From Burhinus oedicnemus (lineage: Eukaryota; Chordata; Aves; Charadriiformes; Burhinidae): a stretch of 64,000 nucleotides of DNA. Where the stretch lies: positions 822,976 to 886,975 of the forward strand of contig VFFE01009197.1 of the NCBI GenBank assembly GCA_008921705.1, in the 5' to 3' direction. Under the pieces are notes generated by a model that saw nothing but the letters and a program-made list of their open reading frames with translations, was not told the DNA's origin and did no database searches. A program made the position numbers and the translations under genes. Numbering within the stretch: the first letter of the stretch is position 1; every line of letters starts with the position of its first letter. Below, in pieces: positions 1-13,413 of the stretch.

Positions 1-3000
1 GGTGTTACAATATTAAAATAGAAAACTACAGTTTGCAAGAGGCATTAAGGGAGATGAGAAAAGATTCTGTACATTACAATAAAAATAACAGAAAGACAGA
101 AATCACAAGGGTCCAGTACAACCAAGGGAAGATGAGGAACTAACAGAAGACAAAGTAAAGATTAAGTGTTCAACATCTTCTTTGCTTAAGACTTCACAGT
201 AAAAGGTTAATTCCTACCAGATGCTTAGAATAATTAAAATTACCAACAAACTGGCATATAGAGAGTAGGAAAAGAAGAGGTTAAATATGTTCAGCTGGGT
301 TAGATATATTCAAATTAGCAAGCTGTAACGAAATTTACCCTGGAGTATTTAAGGAAATAGCTGAAACAATCTGAACCATTAAATGATTATCTTTAAGAAC
401 TCATGGATCACGGAGAAGTGAGGTCTCAAAGGACTTAAGAAGGACAAATTTATTTCTTCTTTTTTTTTTTTTTTCTTCTTAAAGAAAAAAGAAAGGACCA
501 GGAGAATTACAGATTAGTGTTGCTTCAAATACCCAGTTGGTATTTGCTCAAGTAACTATCCATCTTAGAATATCCAGCCAATAGCAAGACAATAAGCAGT
601 CCACATATTTTTGTCAAGATTAAAATCATGCCACATTAATTTAATTTCCTTTTTCGACAGAATAATTGGCCTTGTGAATCAGAGGGAAGCAGCAGATATG
701 CTATGACATGAGTTTGCACAATTGAATGTAACATTCATGTAAACGAGCTAGTGAAGCATTGAAAGATGAAGCTATTACAGGTGCAAAAATGGACACAAAA
801 GTATTTCTCAATTGCTGTCAAACTGAGAAATCATAGCAGCTGGGATGCACAAGAATTTTTCTGGGTACTATCTGCTTTGAGGTTTTGCTTAATGACTAGG
901 GTAAAAAAATACACAGTGCACTCAGAACATTTCTAACTCACATCACAGAGACTTAAGCATTCTGGAGCAAAAGATTTTAATTCAACCTGATCTTGAGATA
1001 TTGGAATAAGTGTCTGGGATCAACACAGTAAGGTTCAGCAAACATAGATATGAAGCTTTACCTGTACAAGAAAAAACTCTGATATGCCATTACAAACTGT
1101 GGAATAGTTGGCAATGTAACATTGCTGCATGACACAAGTATCTGGATAAAGCAAACTGTGATCCCAATACACAACAGTATCATGCTGCTGTTGCTAAAAA
1201 AGGCAGGGACTACTTGGTAGCCAAAACATCTGTTTGGCTGACAACTGACTCTTACCACCACTATCCATGATTGTTGTGTCCTTGCCTTGAGTTTGATGCC
1301 ACAGTCCTAAGATGTCTGAAAATGAGACAGGGAAGGAGAACTGAGAAATACAAAAAAACCACCTTATTTCGTTTCTCATGTAGGACGTGAATTTCTTTCC
1401 ATAGGAAGACCCTGTTTCTTGGTGAGGAAAGCCATCCTCCCAAGCCAGTAGTAAGACAGCCCTTAATACATTCACTATAGTCTTTTCTTGATGGCATTTG
1501 AAATATTTCTATGTCAACACTGGCTGACAATGCATGCTTCAAATCCAGGGTATACTTTAGAGACAGCAGCACTCTTTCGAAAGATATTTTGAAACCAGAT
1601 GATTGTATTAATCTCTCTCTCCCTCTCTAATAGACTTACACTAACCAGTCTCTCGTGCATAGTCTACTGTTCCCACGAATTGCTGGAGAGTGAGGACTTG
1701 ATGTTCCCCAGTTCGAGAAAAAGCCTCAGGAAATTGCAAAAAGTCCTAAAAAGCCGCAGTTTGTTTTCATAGCATTCTTTTCCTTTTAGAGAAGTAATAG
1801 ATTTTTTTTTTTTTAACTTTCTCTGTGATATTTCAGGAGTTAATGGACAATAATGATCTAAGATCTGCAGAAAAAAACATGGCACAAGACACGGGAAAGA
1901 TAGTTTGGCTAATTATCAGGGATTTGTTTATGTAGGAAAAAAGGATGTGTAAGTTACACCAAAGAGTCCCAGATTTATTTTTTTTTTGTCAGCATCTGTT
2001 TCTGAATAGAAGGTTCCCTCTAGATCCTCTCCTCTAGCTATTTTACTATTTACAAGGCAAAAATGTGCATGTATACTATGGCTTGATTTCATTTAAGACT
2101 CCCTAAAAGCCAAGCATCCAAGTAGTCTCATTCTACAAAATGAGTTCAGCATGGCATTAATCTCCTGGAAAGATCCATGTTTCAGGCTCTGATATGGATT
2201 GCACTCTGGAGATTCTGCTCCTTCTAAAAGCTACGAATGTGAATTTTAGATTACTAAATAAAAATGAGAGAAATCATAGCTTATAATACACTCCACAATA
2301 ATGGGACACCTTATATCTTCTTTCTAGTAATATACAGAAGGCTTCTTTCTCTCACATAATATATGAAATTCTAAAGGAGTCTGCTACTATAACTAGATAA
2401 TATCACATATCCATGGAACCTAGCAAAGCTGATGTCATTAATTCATTCTTCTCTTTCTCTTCCTCTTCTTCCTCTGGTCTCCTCTTTTCCTTCTCACCTC
2501 ACATTCATGAGACTTGTAAAATAACCAGGACACAATTATTTTGTGTCAGGCAAAGGAAACGTCAGGCACAAGAAATTTGGGGACTGTCTGAAAAAATCTA
2601 AAATTTTACTCTATTATATATCCCCTCCACCTGATGTGATTGTATATACTTCTCCCCATACTGGGATGTGGTTGACAAGATTGTTTCCTTGTCTTCAGGG
2701 TGCGCAAGTGCTGCAACGATTTCACTTCACTGAAGGCCGTTGTCAGTGGCTTTTCCTAGGGACCTTGACACTGCCTTGCTGAAAGAGTTGAGAGATTTGC
2801 TTACCAAATATACGCTTGGTCCTGCACAGTGCTAAGCTTCTCTGAGGGGGACCTATGTCATTCATTTGCACTATACGCACAAGAAGATGTTAAAGGGCAT
2901 TCGGTATTTTCAGAAAGAAAAAGAAAAAAATACTGCAGGATCAAGTTCTCAAAGGCCATCCTAAGTTTGAATTTAGAGCTCTCTTTATGAATCCATCCAC

Positions 3001-5580
3001 CTGGAAATCATTGTAAGAGGATCAGATTGCGTTTGTAATACAGGTGTGATCTGATGATAATATTTCTCTCAATATTCAAGAAAAAAGGTTCAAATTTGCC
3101 TTTACAAAAACGGTCCAGTCTTGCCTGGGAGCCCATTTCAAGATGCACCATGCATGTTACTGGAGCCCCTCCCAAAATGTTGGGTGCTTAGAACTGGCTG
3201 TTCCGGGTGACAGTTCTCCTCTTTATTTTCAGCTGTTGCATTTATTATTAGAGGACAAGCAACAATACATTAAAAGCTTTCTTAATGTTTGTTTCTATTA
3301 GGCAATTGTATTTGCCATGGGGATAATATGCAATCAGGCCTGGAAGAAGCAGCAATGTTTGCAAACTGTGGGTGGGTGAGGTGAAAATTTTTAGTGAGTG
3401 CATCCAAGAACAGAAGCAGAAGGGTCCATAAGGCAGACTTTTTATTTAAGTGTGGTCCAGGTATTCAAATGTGGGGAATTGCTCCTTTAGCAGAAAGTAT
3501 AAAATGCCATTAACAGGTTGAATTGAGCAGCAGAGATCACATGATCAGCTGCTGCTGCTAATGCAACTACTGCTACTATGCTTATTCCTACAAAAGAGAT
3601 AGTTATTATTACTTTCAAAGACAGAAATTCTTATTCTATACATATGCCCATACTGTTCTCATTAGCAAAGGCTTATCCACTGATAGAAAGAGCTTACGAT
3701 GTAAATGTCCTCACCAATGTCCTGTGATAACAGGAGCTGCAAGTTAATTGTGTTTCATCAAAGTGTTTCCTTTATTTACCTTAAATGTGCCGGGTTTTTT
3801 CCATTTCACTGTTAACAGCATTTTCAGATCTGGAGCTGCCAACAAAGCCCACAAAACCCCACCTTTGAGCCAACAAACAGTCTAACTGTATGTTTAACTA
3901 CCCGTGTGAATGTGCAATTCACCAATTTGCTCATAACAGCAAGAGATTTTGCAGGAGCACAGGCTACGCCTGCTACTGTACAACAGCATCTTGTTACAAA
4001 AAGTTTTGTACATTTGACCTCAGATAAACCTAATTTAGAAAAAGGGAAACTATACACAAATGGTCCTCTACAGCAGTCACTCTTTCAGATACTTCTACCA
4101 CCAACTTCTATTTTTTCCCTTCGCTCTACCAGGAATAGTTTATGACTCTCAGCTTCTGCCTTGGAATGGGAGAATGGATTAGAAGATCTCTTGGCCCCTT
4201 CTAGAACTTCTATTTCTCTGTCTCAAACTGTGATATTTAGGTCCTTCTCCAACCCCACCACCTCACTTGCCTTAAATGGCAACATCTAACCTCGAGATCC
4301 CAAGTGCTCTTTGCTGCTTCTTTGAATTCCTGTTCTTCGGAGCTGAGAACAACTTGATTATTAATTTTATCTGGAGTAAAAGTGGACATCACGCAAATAC
4401 AGTCTTGCCTCAAATCCTTTATTTTACTGATTCTCTATGTCATTTCTGTTTTAAAGTAACAGAAAATATGACAAAAACACACACTGGACTAGTTTAGCAG
4501 AGGCTGAAGGTTTCAGCCTACTAATCACCATAGATTTTCTTTGATGTAGACAATAGATTTCTTAAGAAAGAAAGTACAACTATAAGAAAGAAATCTTTCT
4601 TCCGACTAGATGCTCTTGGAAATCTGTTCCTGAAGCAAATCAAAGAAATCAGTGTTTATCCGTTTTTCAGCATAGCTGTTTTCCCTATTATCAGCTGGCT
4701 GAAAAATGTGTGCAATAACCTATAGCTGAAGTGAGCCTCCAATCTTACCATCAGCTTTTGCAGTTGCTCCCAGAAAATATAACGATGTTTCATTATTGCT
4801 CCCACATTGCCCTGAGGTCTGTTACGGAATGTACTAAGACTACACACCGTTGGCCAAGGTATAATAGAAAGAAGCAGGTGGAAAAATAAAATACGATTTT
4901 AATTTCCTGCCATATACAACCTTTTACTATACCCAACGCAAAGAAGGATTATAAATAAGATCTTACGTTTGTTTGTCACTTGATTGATGAACTGTTTAAG
5001 TAATTCTAACTAAATGTATTTAAAACATACTTTTCCCTGCCACAACGTGCTCTTGGATTTCTTCTCTGGGAACTTGGGTTTACAGAGCTTTGCAAAGCAT
5101 AAGTGCTGTAGCTGAGTTAGCAAAATTCCTTGGCTTGCTTTTGTAGGATTGGGCATATAGACAAAATACTGGAGTGACAATCTGTAAGCAGAATACCACT
5201 GCTTCAATTTCTGCCGAATTGATAGCAGTGGTTCACTGCCAGATGATAACGAAATGACGAAATTATCAGCAGGAGAACTTTGTGACTTACAGACTGTACT
5301 GATGCCTGATTATTACTCCACTCGGGGAATACAGAATTGGGTAAATGTGTAACTACAGCAGAATCAAACCAAACCACTTGGCGCTAGCCTGGAGAAGCTG
5401 GCCATCTAGAAGGAGTCGGTGACTGATTAACTGAAGAGCAAATGCTGTGCTAAAGCAGATAGCATAGAGTGAATAGAATGGCCTCTTTCTCTGTTTTTGA
5501 CTGTGCAGCTCTATATTTACTATGGTCAGTCACGGTCCCTTGCCTATTCTGAAATAAGCAATGCAGAAATGGGCCTTATT

Positions 5581-5688
5581 AAAAAAAAAAACAACAAACA
5601 ACTAACAACAAACAAACAAAAACAAACAAAAACAACCAACTAAACAAACAAAAAAACCACTAAAACCACCCCCCCAAAACTACAACCT
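5581..5688. repeat. A/C-rich low-complexity tract (AAAC-like)
   Basis: About 105 bases made almost only of A and C, with degenerate CAAA/AAAC units after a run of 11 A. One strand is nearly free of G. This is simple-sequence DNA, possibly grown from the poly-A tail of a decayed retroposon, although no body of such an element is recognisable next to it. Confidence 0.8.
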
Positions 5689-8600
5689 GGTGGTTGTTTC
5701 CAGTAGGTAATCCACTGTGTGTACACTCCTGTCACCTACGTGGCAACATACCTTCCTTCATCAGTAGTTCTACAGAAAACAAGGTGCACGCTCAGAGCAA
5801 AACAGTGCTTGGACCTTGTATCCACACATGAGCACTTCATCTCTGGTTAACTGACTGACAATTAACTCAAAGTAGATAATCCCCTTATAAAATATGGTTT
5901 GGACACTCCCCAAACATTTGTTCCAGACTACAAATGTGTAAACTTTTCTCCTTGTTCTGACTCTGTTTGGCAGTAGGATATCAACCCCATGGATATCTAC
6001 TGTAAAAAAATCCCAATCTGATTGCGTTTTTCACTTTGTTCAGAAGTGCAAGGTGCAGTCAGCTTTTCACAGGCACACCATTCTCCCTTCCCAGTCTGGG
6101 AGAGAACATACATTGTGTTGTTTTTGCAGATTGCTTCCCTAAGCCAAACTCATGACGGAGAATCGCTCTCCATCAAAATATGAGTGTTCTTAGGATCAGA
6201 AAAAAACTAGGAAACAGAAGCACTTCTAATAAAAACAAATGCTGCTTTCATTCCCCATTAGAAAATTTTGTAGTCCTTGAAGGATGGAGTATTCTGTGAC
6301 AAACTTTCTCATTCCTCTTTTATTTTTAATCCAAATTCCTGGCTGTAATTGGCCTCAGGTCACATGTTATTTGTTCTGCCTGAACATCCTCAGATGATAG
6401 CAGAAGTCACTGTGAGTCATTTTCTCAGAAAGAGAGGCTACATTGCATATTCTGTCTCTAAGCCAGCCAGAGTGGGGAAAAATGCTCTCAAACGCAGCCA
6501 CACAAGAGAATTCCCTTGATGCTATCTGTGCACAGAGAGGTAATTTCCCCACACGTTAGTCAGCGAAGATTAAAGGGGCAGTGGCCTTGCCTGGTTGCTC
6601 ACCATGAGAGAAAAGGCTGTCCTGACATCAGAGGAAGGGACAGCAGAGCCTGAGCTCACATACAGGAGAAGCGACATACCAGCCATCAGTGATTAAGAGT
6701 TGGAAATCACTTGTACCGAAGTGGTTTAAGACAGATCTGTAAGCAGAATCACAGCGTGAAGAATTATTGCCATCCTTCTGAAATCTCAGCCATATTCGGA
6801 TAAACTGTCTTTAAAAATACTGATTGTTAGGACTCACATTTCTGACCAACTCTCTGCAGCTACCTGTCTTGACCTCTGACTGTTCATTTTCACTCCCAGT
6901 TGTTTCAGCAAGCAGCTACATGACATCTGAACATCTTAAATGGGCTAAACTGCTCTGTTCCGTGCACTTCTATTGCTGCCTCCTTGTCTTGGAGGCCTAC
7001 GAATTTTTGGTGGCTGATCATTAAGTCTCACTTTGTTTTATGGCTGCCTCTGAACAGGAGAAGCCTCTCCAGTTATTGAAAAGTGAGTACCATTGAATTT
7101 ATGGCTATATGTCACTGTTCTGTTCACGTAGATGAGAACAGTATCAATTACTTCACGAAATATTTGCTATTTTTCTTAATTCAACAAAATTATGACTCAT
7201 TTTAAACTTCTTGTGTTGTCCACACTGCCTCTGAGCTGGCACCTTTTCCTACGATTGCTGCTCAAAGGTAGGAGTGTACAGGGTCCTTCATGTTAAAGAA
7301 TTTGTCTTTTGGTCCTTGGCCTGAGCCAGCATTGATAAGCAAGCCTTCTGAAATGATAGGGGAGGCACGGGGGATATTTTCAGCCTAGTCCTGGGAACAG
7401 CTACACATGTACCACCACAGCATATACGCAGAGTTCTCTTGTTCCTTTTGTGACTGGCAGCCACATCTTTGACAGAGACTCTAATATCTAATATCTAATA
7501 TACCAGATTTAATACCCTGACTCTACCTCACAATCACCTGGTAGCTTGGGATATTAGATAGAAAGAATTTTTATTTTATTTTCACAAGTAGTAGCTCTAT
7601 GAAATGTAATAGGTAGGATCAACAGCCTGTATCATCTGCTTCTTCTGTCACATTCCTCCAAGATTTTGAAAAGAATGGCTGGATTTGTGGAATCCTACAT
7701 TTTGGCTTACCCATTTATTTCCTCCTCTGTTTATACACATGAGATAAATCAAATCTCTGGAGAATTAAGTCTGTTTACCTACAGAACGCTACAATTCTGG
7801 CAGCAAGACTGTAAGTACCTGTTTGTGAAGTCACTCATGGCTACACAGAATAGCCTGGAAAGCCATGTCTAGGTGTGCATGTTAATTTAGCATTTGTAAC
7901 CATTCATTCCTTATCTTTGCTGAGATAATCGACAGGGCTTACTAATTGACTGGGTCCTTTTCTATATGAACAGGACTAAAAACAGTTTGTTTCCTGTAAA
8001 GTGCTATGCAATATATACAGCTTCTGTCCACATCCCATCACCTTGGCACTATTCAATAGTTTTGCTGATGGATACCGAAGTTCTTCTGGTTTGTGTTCAA
8101 TACAAAATATTTTTCAAGGAACGTAACATTTGTATAAAGCAAAAATAATGTCTGCTTCATGATGCGAGATTCAACAGTGCTAGCATTAGCATATTTTCTA
8201 ACATTAGAATTAAGTTCTGGAATTACTGTAATTTAACACAGTACTATTTCTGAAATCTTTTTGTAAATGAACACAGCCAGTATTGCATTTACCAGCTTAC
8301 CAGACTCTCATGGGAACCACAGACATTTGCACTAGCACCGAATTTGGACCCTGAAATTTTGTATACTAAAAGCTGCAGATAATACCATAGCTGAGCTGCT
8401 GCTGATTATAGATAATAACATATTGGCCTGATAATTTCTATAGCAATTTTTAAGCTTTCACAGGAGAAGAAATGGAATAATTTCTTGTCTGAGCAAATGA
8501 TACCAATTTGTATGCAACTGTGTTAAGGGTAGCTTTGCATCCAAATTAGTAACTTGAATACAGCCTGAACTATGAGGCAATGTGTGGGGATGGCAGGATG

Positions 8601-9893
8601 CTAACTGAGGGAACGAAATGACAAATCTCTTTCCTTTATATTTTACCCAGTAGTTTAAATACAGAGAATGTAAGTCATCTTATTCTTCTAAACAATACAG
8701 GCAAAGAAATTGCTGTATCCTGACTAGCCATAGAAGGAGATTATCTTTTGCAACTGGTCCATGTCAAGTTGTGTACCTAGAAATTAAAATTAATCTTTTA
8801 CAAGCAATTATGTAAGTCAAACCAGTTTACTAACAATATGCTGTGTCTCGTCACCACACGGATGACTCAGCATGGCATCACCTCACAGCATCAGTACATT
8901 AAAAGAGGAAGCAATGGGGGCAAAGAAGATATAGATGTCAGATGACATACTTCTGTAGAAACATTTGCTTTTGGTCACACAAAATGTGTGGGTCAGCATG
9001 TGCAGAAACTTCTACGACAAAAGAATGCTTCTGGTATGGTGATTTGTTTCAGTTCCGTAACTTATTCTGAAATATGATACAGAGTCCGTATTAACACAGA
9101 ATCACCTTAGATGAAGCTGAAGAGTTAGCACAGGAAAATTTTAAAATACTCAATACTGTTTTAAAAGATGATTAAGTTTCAGAAGAGCATTAAATAATAC
9201 CCATGTTATATCTTATCTGCCTATGCCAAAGCAGAAAAAGTTGTGGCAGAATGGTTCGTTCCTTTCTTTCTGTGACCCTTTGGGAGAGTGGGGCAAGTAC
9301 TGACAGCAGAGCGTTCTGGGAAGGAGCAGAGGTGAGCAGGGGATCATGTGCTTCTGCTACATCTCTTGTCAGAAGATCTGGAAAGTCCAGTTTGTGTCAT
9401 TTAGCTAGCTCTGACTTCTGCTGCAGCCTTTAATTCAAATTCTTGGTGAATCCTGATCTCGGTAGCCAAAAAAACTCTAGGGACACTCTTGGAATAATCC
9501 TCAGGCTGTAGAAAACTAAAGGATAATTCTTGGCAGCGTGCTAATGTATTTTAAGAGAGCCTTTCCAATATGCATGGTTTATTAAAGACAGTGAAATTGC
9601 TATATATTCCTCTCCCTTCAAATAATATACCTCCACATCTCTTTATAACAACTCCTTTATTCGCGCGATGATGAGGCTGTCACATAAATCACACACATAC
9701 AACAAGTAGGATTAATTATAGCTCCAGAAATATGCTTGCCCACATTCCCACCCCTCCACAGCCCACAAACCCCTGTGGCAATTAAAATATGTGGATTATG
9801 GGTTGGTTCCCTAGGGTCACTGGAAAGCTAAGGACAGATGCTTGGAATCCTCTTGCTGTCAGTAACGCTGCTACTCTCTTAGACATTAGTACC

Positions 9894-9915
9894 AAATAAA
9901 TAAATAAATAAATAA
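9894..9915. repeat. (TAAA)n microsatellite
   Basis: About five uninterrupted copies of a 4-bp AAAT/TAAA unit in an intergenic setting. Confidence 0.8.
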
Positions 9916-10440
9916 TCTAGGGCCAAGTTGGTTTTACTGTATTTTGAAACCTCATGTTGACGCAACAGGACTTTTCAGTGCTGCAATAGGCCTGTGTTTG
10001 AAAAAGGCAACACAAGTTTCACCTCGTCTCAGTACCAGACAAAGCCACATGAAGTTCATAAATAGCAGACATTTGGCGCAACTCCAAAATGGGAAGACCT
10101 GCTTGTTATTTGCCCTAGGTGCCCTTCACACACCTTCAAAGTGGTGGGGATGAAGTATGATGACCAAATGCTCTATGTTAATATGTTAGAGAGCATTCGT
10201 ATGGGGACGCATACAAAGTAGTGTGCTTATAAACGCAACTGGAAATAATGGAAAGAAAAAGAACTTTGGTTAAATAATTAAGGAAAACTGAAAGACCATA
10301 ATGGAAGAATATTTTTTCCATGGTAAGTTCCATTTCTTGGGATCTTAAGAGAAAATTTACCCTAGTATTTAGTTACCTTAATCTTCCTGAGATGTCTCCT
10401 TCTTACCTATATGAGTTTCTCAAAACTAGGGAAGACCCTA

Positions 10441-10482
10441 GTGGAGGAGTAAGGAGTGGAGGAGTAAGGAGTGGAGGAGTAC
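10441..10482. repeat. 15-bp tandem repeat, 2.8 copies
   Basis: Unit gtggaggagtaagga occurs twice perfectly and a third time for 12 bases. Read on the minus strand it encodes a threonine-proline-proline-leucine-leucine period inside an otherwise unsupported open frame. It looks like a small local duplication. Confidence 0.85.
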
Positions 10483-13180
10483 GAATGTAGCAAATTGCAG
10501 GGAAGCCCCTCTTCTTTCCCCCTTTTTTCTCCACCCATTTCTCTTCCCTCTGAAACTTCTCTCCTTTCTGGCAGCCATGTGAAGAGTGAATCAATGTCTC
10601 TGAGCCAGGAAGGGTAAAGGAGACCAAAGGCTGCAAGCTTAGACAATACACAGCATAGCCATGACTGTCTGCCTGGGTCAGATTATTACAGGGAAGAAGG
10701 GAACAAATTCTAAAAAGCTTAAGAAACACTGAATTGTTGATTGTCTCTTTATGACGAAGAGCTCTTGTAGCATTTAGTTTACAGGTTATTGTTCTTGCTT
10801 TATGGGAAGTTCAGCAGTTCAAACCAAAGAAATATGCAGTTGCTGCTGTGGACTTTCTAGCCTTGAAAGAAGTTTAAAAACATTGCACAAAGGCAGACTG
10901 TGAGATGACTCGGGTGGCATTTTCTTTCAAACTCAAAGTTTTCTCAGTTTTAATAGATGTCTGAAACCAAATGGAGGAATTTACTTTAGGATTCTCAGAA
11001 AGTTTAGGTTGGGGACATACTTAATAATAATGATCAGTACTGACCTAAAGATAGATTTAATAAAATGCTACCAATTTTACTGTAGAAAACAATTCTGTGT
11101 GGACTAACAGTCCATTTGACCCCTTCTGCTTCTTTTTACGGTTGTGAACATTGTAGCATTGGTTTCATAAAATGAAGATTCTGGCCATTTGTGTGACAAA
11201 AAACTCCTAGAATTAATGATATTAACATCGTTCCTAGCCAGTTTTAAAATATTCATTCTTCTGTGTCTGTCTTTATTTTCCATTGCAGCTGATGAAGTGA
11301 AGCTTCCCTTCTTCCAAGAAGACTTTCTTTGTTCCATTGCCAATATGAACTGACTGCTACTGAAAATTCTTCTCCCAAAAGCGGCTGCAAACAGGTAGTA
11401 AATTATGACCCCCCCTTGGCTTCTATAGAGTTACACGTCCTGATAATGTCACCAAAATACTGTATACCACAGTCAGACGAAAATGACATTGGATCCTTTT
11501 GTTCAATGGCACTAGACAGATAGCAGTGGATATCTCTGAGGAAAGCTAGTACTTTGGCACATCCTTTTTGTTTTGGCTATACAATGATAAGATATAGCAG
11601 ACTCCTGTTTTTCTTATGAAATAAGTTGATATCCACTACCTCCTTTCTTCACTGATAATTAGAATCTGCTAATACTGAATATGTACTGCCTCACAGAAAC
11701 GTAATATAGATCACACGTCTTAACTATTCTCTTCAAACAGGACACAGCAGCCTGAATTTAGGTATCCTGTGGTGCAAACAGAAGTTACTATATCATAGGT
11801 AGTAAAGTACATATATTTAAGTTATTTATGTACGTTGACCTTATTTAACTTTGCAGCAATGTGACAGAGACTAAACAGTTGAGTTTGCCTTGAGATTCTG
11901 ATATGTGGAAGAAACATTGATAAGCTTATCTACACAGATATTCTATGCAGAAGTCTAAATTACAATTATGAGCTCCAGGTCCTTCCTAATCCTAAACCTC
12001 TTCTTAAAATATGAGAGGTAGAAATAACCTGAATAACATTTAGCCTTTCGGCAGCTGCCATGTGTGTGGTTATTTTGCACTCCCCTGAAAAGATGGCCAG
12101 CAGAGAAGCAGGGCTGGCACTGGGGGTCTCAGACCACAGGTCCAAAGCCCTTCTCACTGTGTGACACAGTCTAAATGGGAGCCATTGTACTGCTCCATCC
12201 ATGGCTTCAGAGCTGCTATCAAGGGGAGGATTTCTCTTCTCTGAAGCTTAATGTAACCTGGCTATTTTGGTTGTGTGTTGAGAAAGGGACTACCTCTTGA
12301 GAATGCGTTAAAACCCATGAAGTTTAAGTCTTTATTCAGCACACCACATGTATTTTTTCCCACAACCATGGTTATCATTCCAGCAAAGACAGCGGCTTTT
12401 GCATTCTTTTTTCACACCTTTCTTTGAAGCAGGAGGAAAGGTCACACTGGAATACAGACTACCAGATCAGAAAGACCTGGGGTCTGATACAGTTTAGCAA
12501 TTCCTACCTGTTTTTCTGGCACATTAGGGGATGCTTATACTTAAATTTGATGTCCATAAAAATATGTATGGACTTACACGAGAAGATTTTGGTTAACAGA
12601 GCATAGCTTTATTTCATCTCTCTGTTCTGATTCAATGTCACTTCACTATGTAAAATCAGAAACAATAGAAGGCAGAAGCAAGGAATTAATTTTGTGTGAA
12701 TACCTGTCATGTTTTAATTGATATAATAATTCCTCAGTGCTGTAAGCACAATGATGGTCCGCTGACCCTCTAGAACTGATGTTACATGAACAACTAAGAC
12801 TCCCATTTTATCAGATGTCACAGATTGGGCTTTTCTATGGTTCAGAATTTGAACTTCTGCCATTACTGCTGGTTTGGAGCAGTAGAAGTCAATGAACAGT
12901 TAAATTCTGTCCTTAAGAGCAGTTTTACTTTAATCCACATTTTCTGGGTCTTTCCAATTTGCTGCAACCTGCATATGGACCATGACTGTGTGTTAGAAAG
13001 CCTTTTCAAATTCCTGCTGCTTACCTGAGACCAGAATATTCCTCATGGAGTACGGAGGTTTATGGAGATTTTAAACATGCATTATAGATACTTAATAGGA
13101 TGAAGGAGTAAATTTGCATTTAGATAGATGCTACAATTCCTATGAATACATAATAATTTTTAAATGATTTTTTGTAAAAG

Positions 13181-13211
13181 AATTACTTTTAAAGGATTTT
13201 TAAAAGTAATT
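13181..13211. repeat. AT-rich perfect hairpin, 13-bp arms
   Basis: Arms at 13,181-13,193 and 13,199-13,211 are exact reverse complements around a 5-base loop. The arms are almost all A and T, and no U-tract terminator or gene end is nearby. Confidence 0.7.
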
Positions 13212-13260
13212 ATAAGAAATAATAAGTCTTAAATAACAGTACCATTCTCTATTAATATCG

Positions 13261-13413
13261 AAGTAAGTGGCTTCATTCTGTTTTGCAAATAGGGATACTG
13301 AGTAACTGAGGGAAATTTTGCCAAATGCCTCTCAGAATGGGGAACGGGACCCGGTATTCATATTTGTAGTCTAACATCCCATCTGCCTAGACCATGGTGC
13401 CTCTAAATAGCCT
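13261..13413 (-). mobile_element. MIR-like (CORE-SINE) fragment, antisense
   Basis: The order of motifs follows the reverse complement of the MIR consensus: a block like 'ttttgcaaatagggatactg' (the antisense of the MIR 'cctcatctgtaaaatgggga' block), an 'actgaggga' element, a 'ggaacgggacccggtatt' box, and a terminal 'accatggtgcctct' box. The copy is diverged with small gaps, as expected for an insertion older than birds. The match is from memory of the consensus, not from an alignment. Confidence 0.45.

Larger units (their letters stand above)
1..13260. other. Gene-free AT-rich intergenic sequence
   Basis: No coding exon, RNA gene or complete mobile element was recognised on either strand. 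All open frames are short, lack splice-supported continuation and resemble no family I know. The stretch contains pyrimidine and poly-T tracts (about 458-480, 1801-1814), an A/C-only tract (5581-5688), a TAAA run (about 9894-9915) and a 15-bp tandem repeat (10,441-10,482). By conserved synteny this would be part of the PPARG-TSEN2 interval, which is an inference because no PPARG exon is visible. Confidence 0.6.

Noticed and set aside
10403..10729. 108-codon minus-strand frame with Thr-Pro-Pro-Leu repeats
   Set aside because: The repeated peptide is produced by the 15-bp tandem DNA repeat; nothing else supports a gene.
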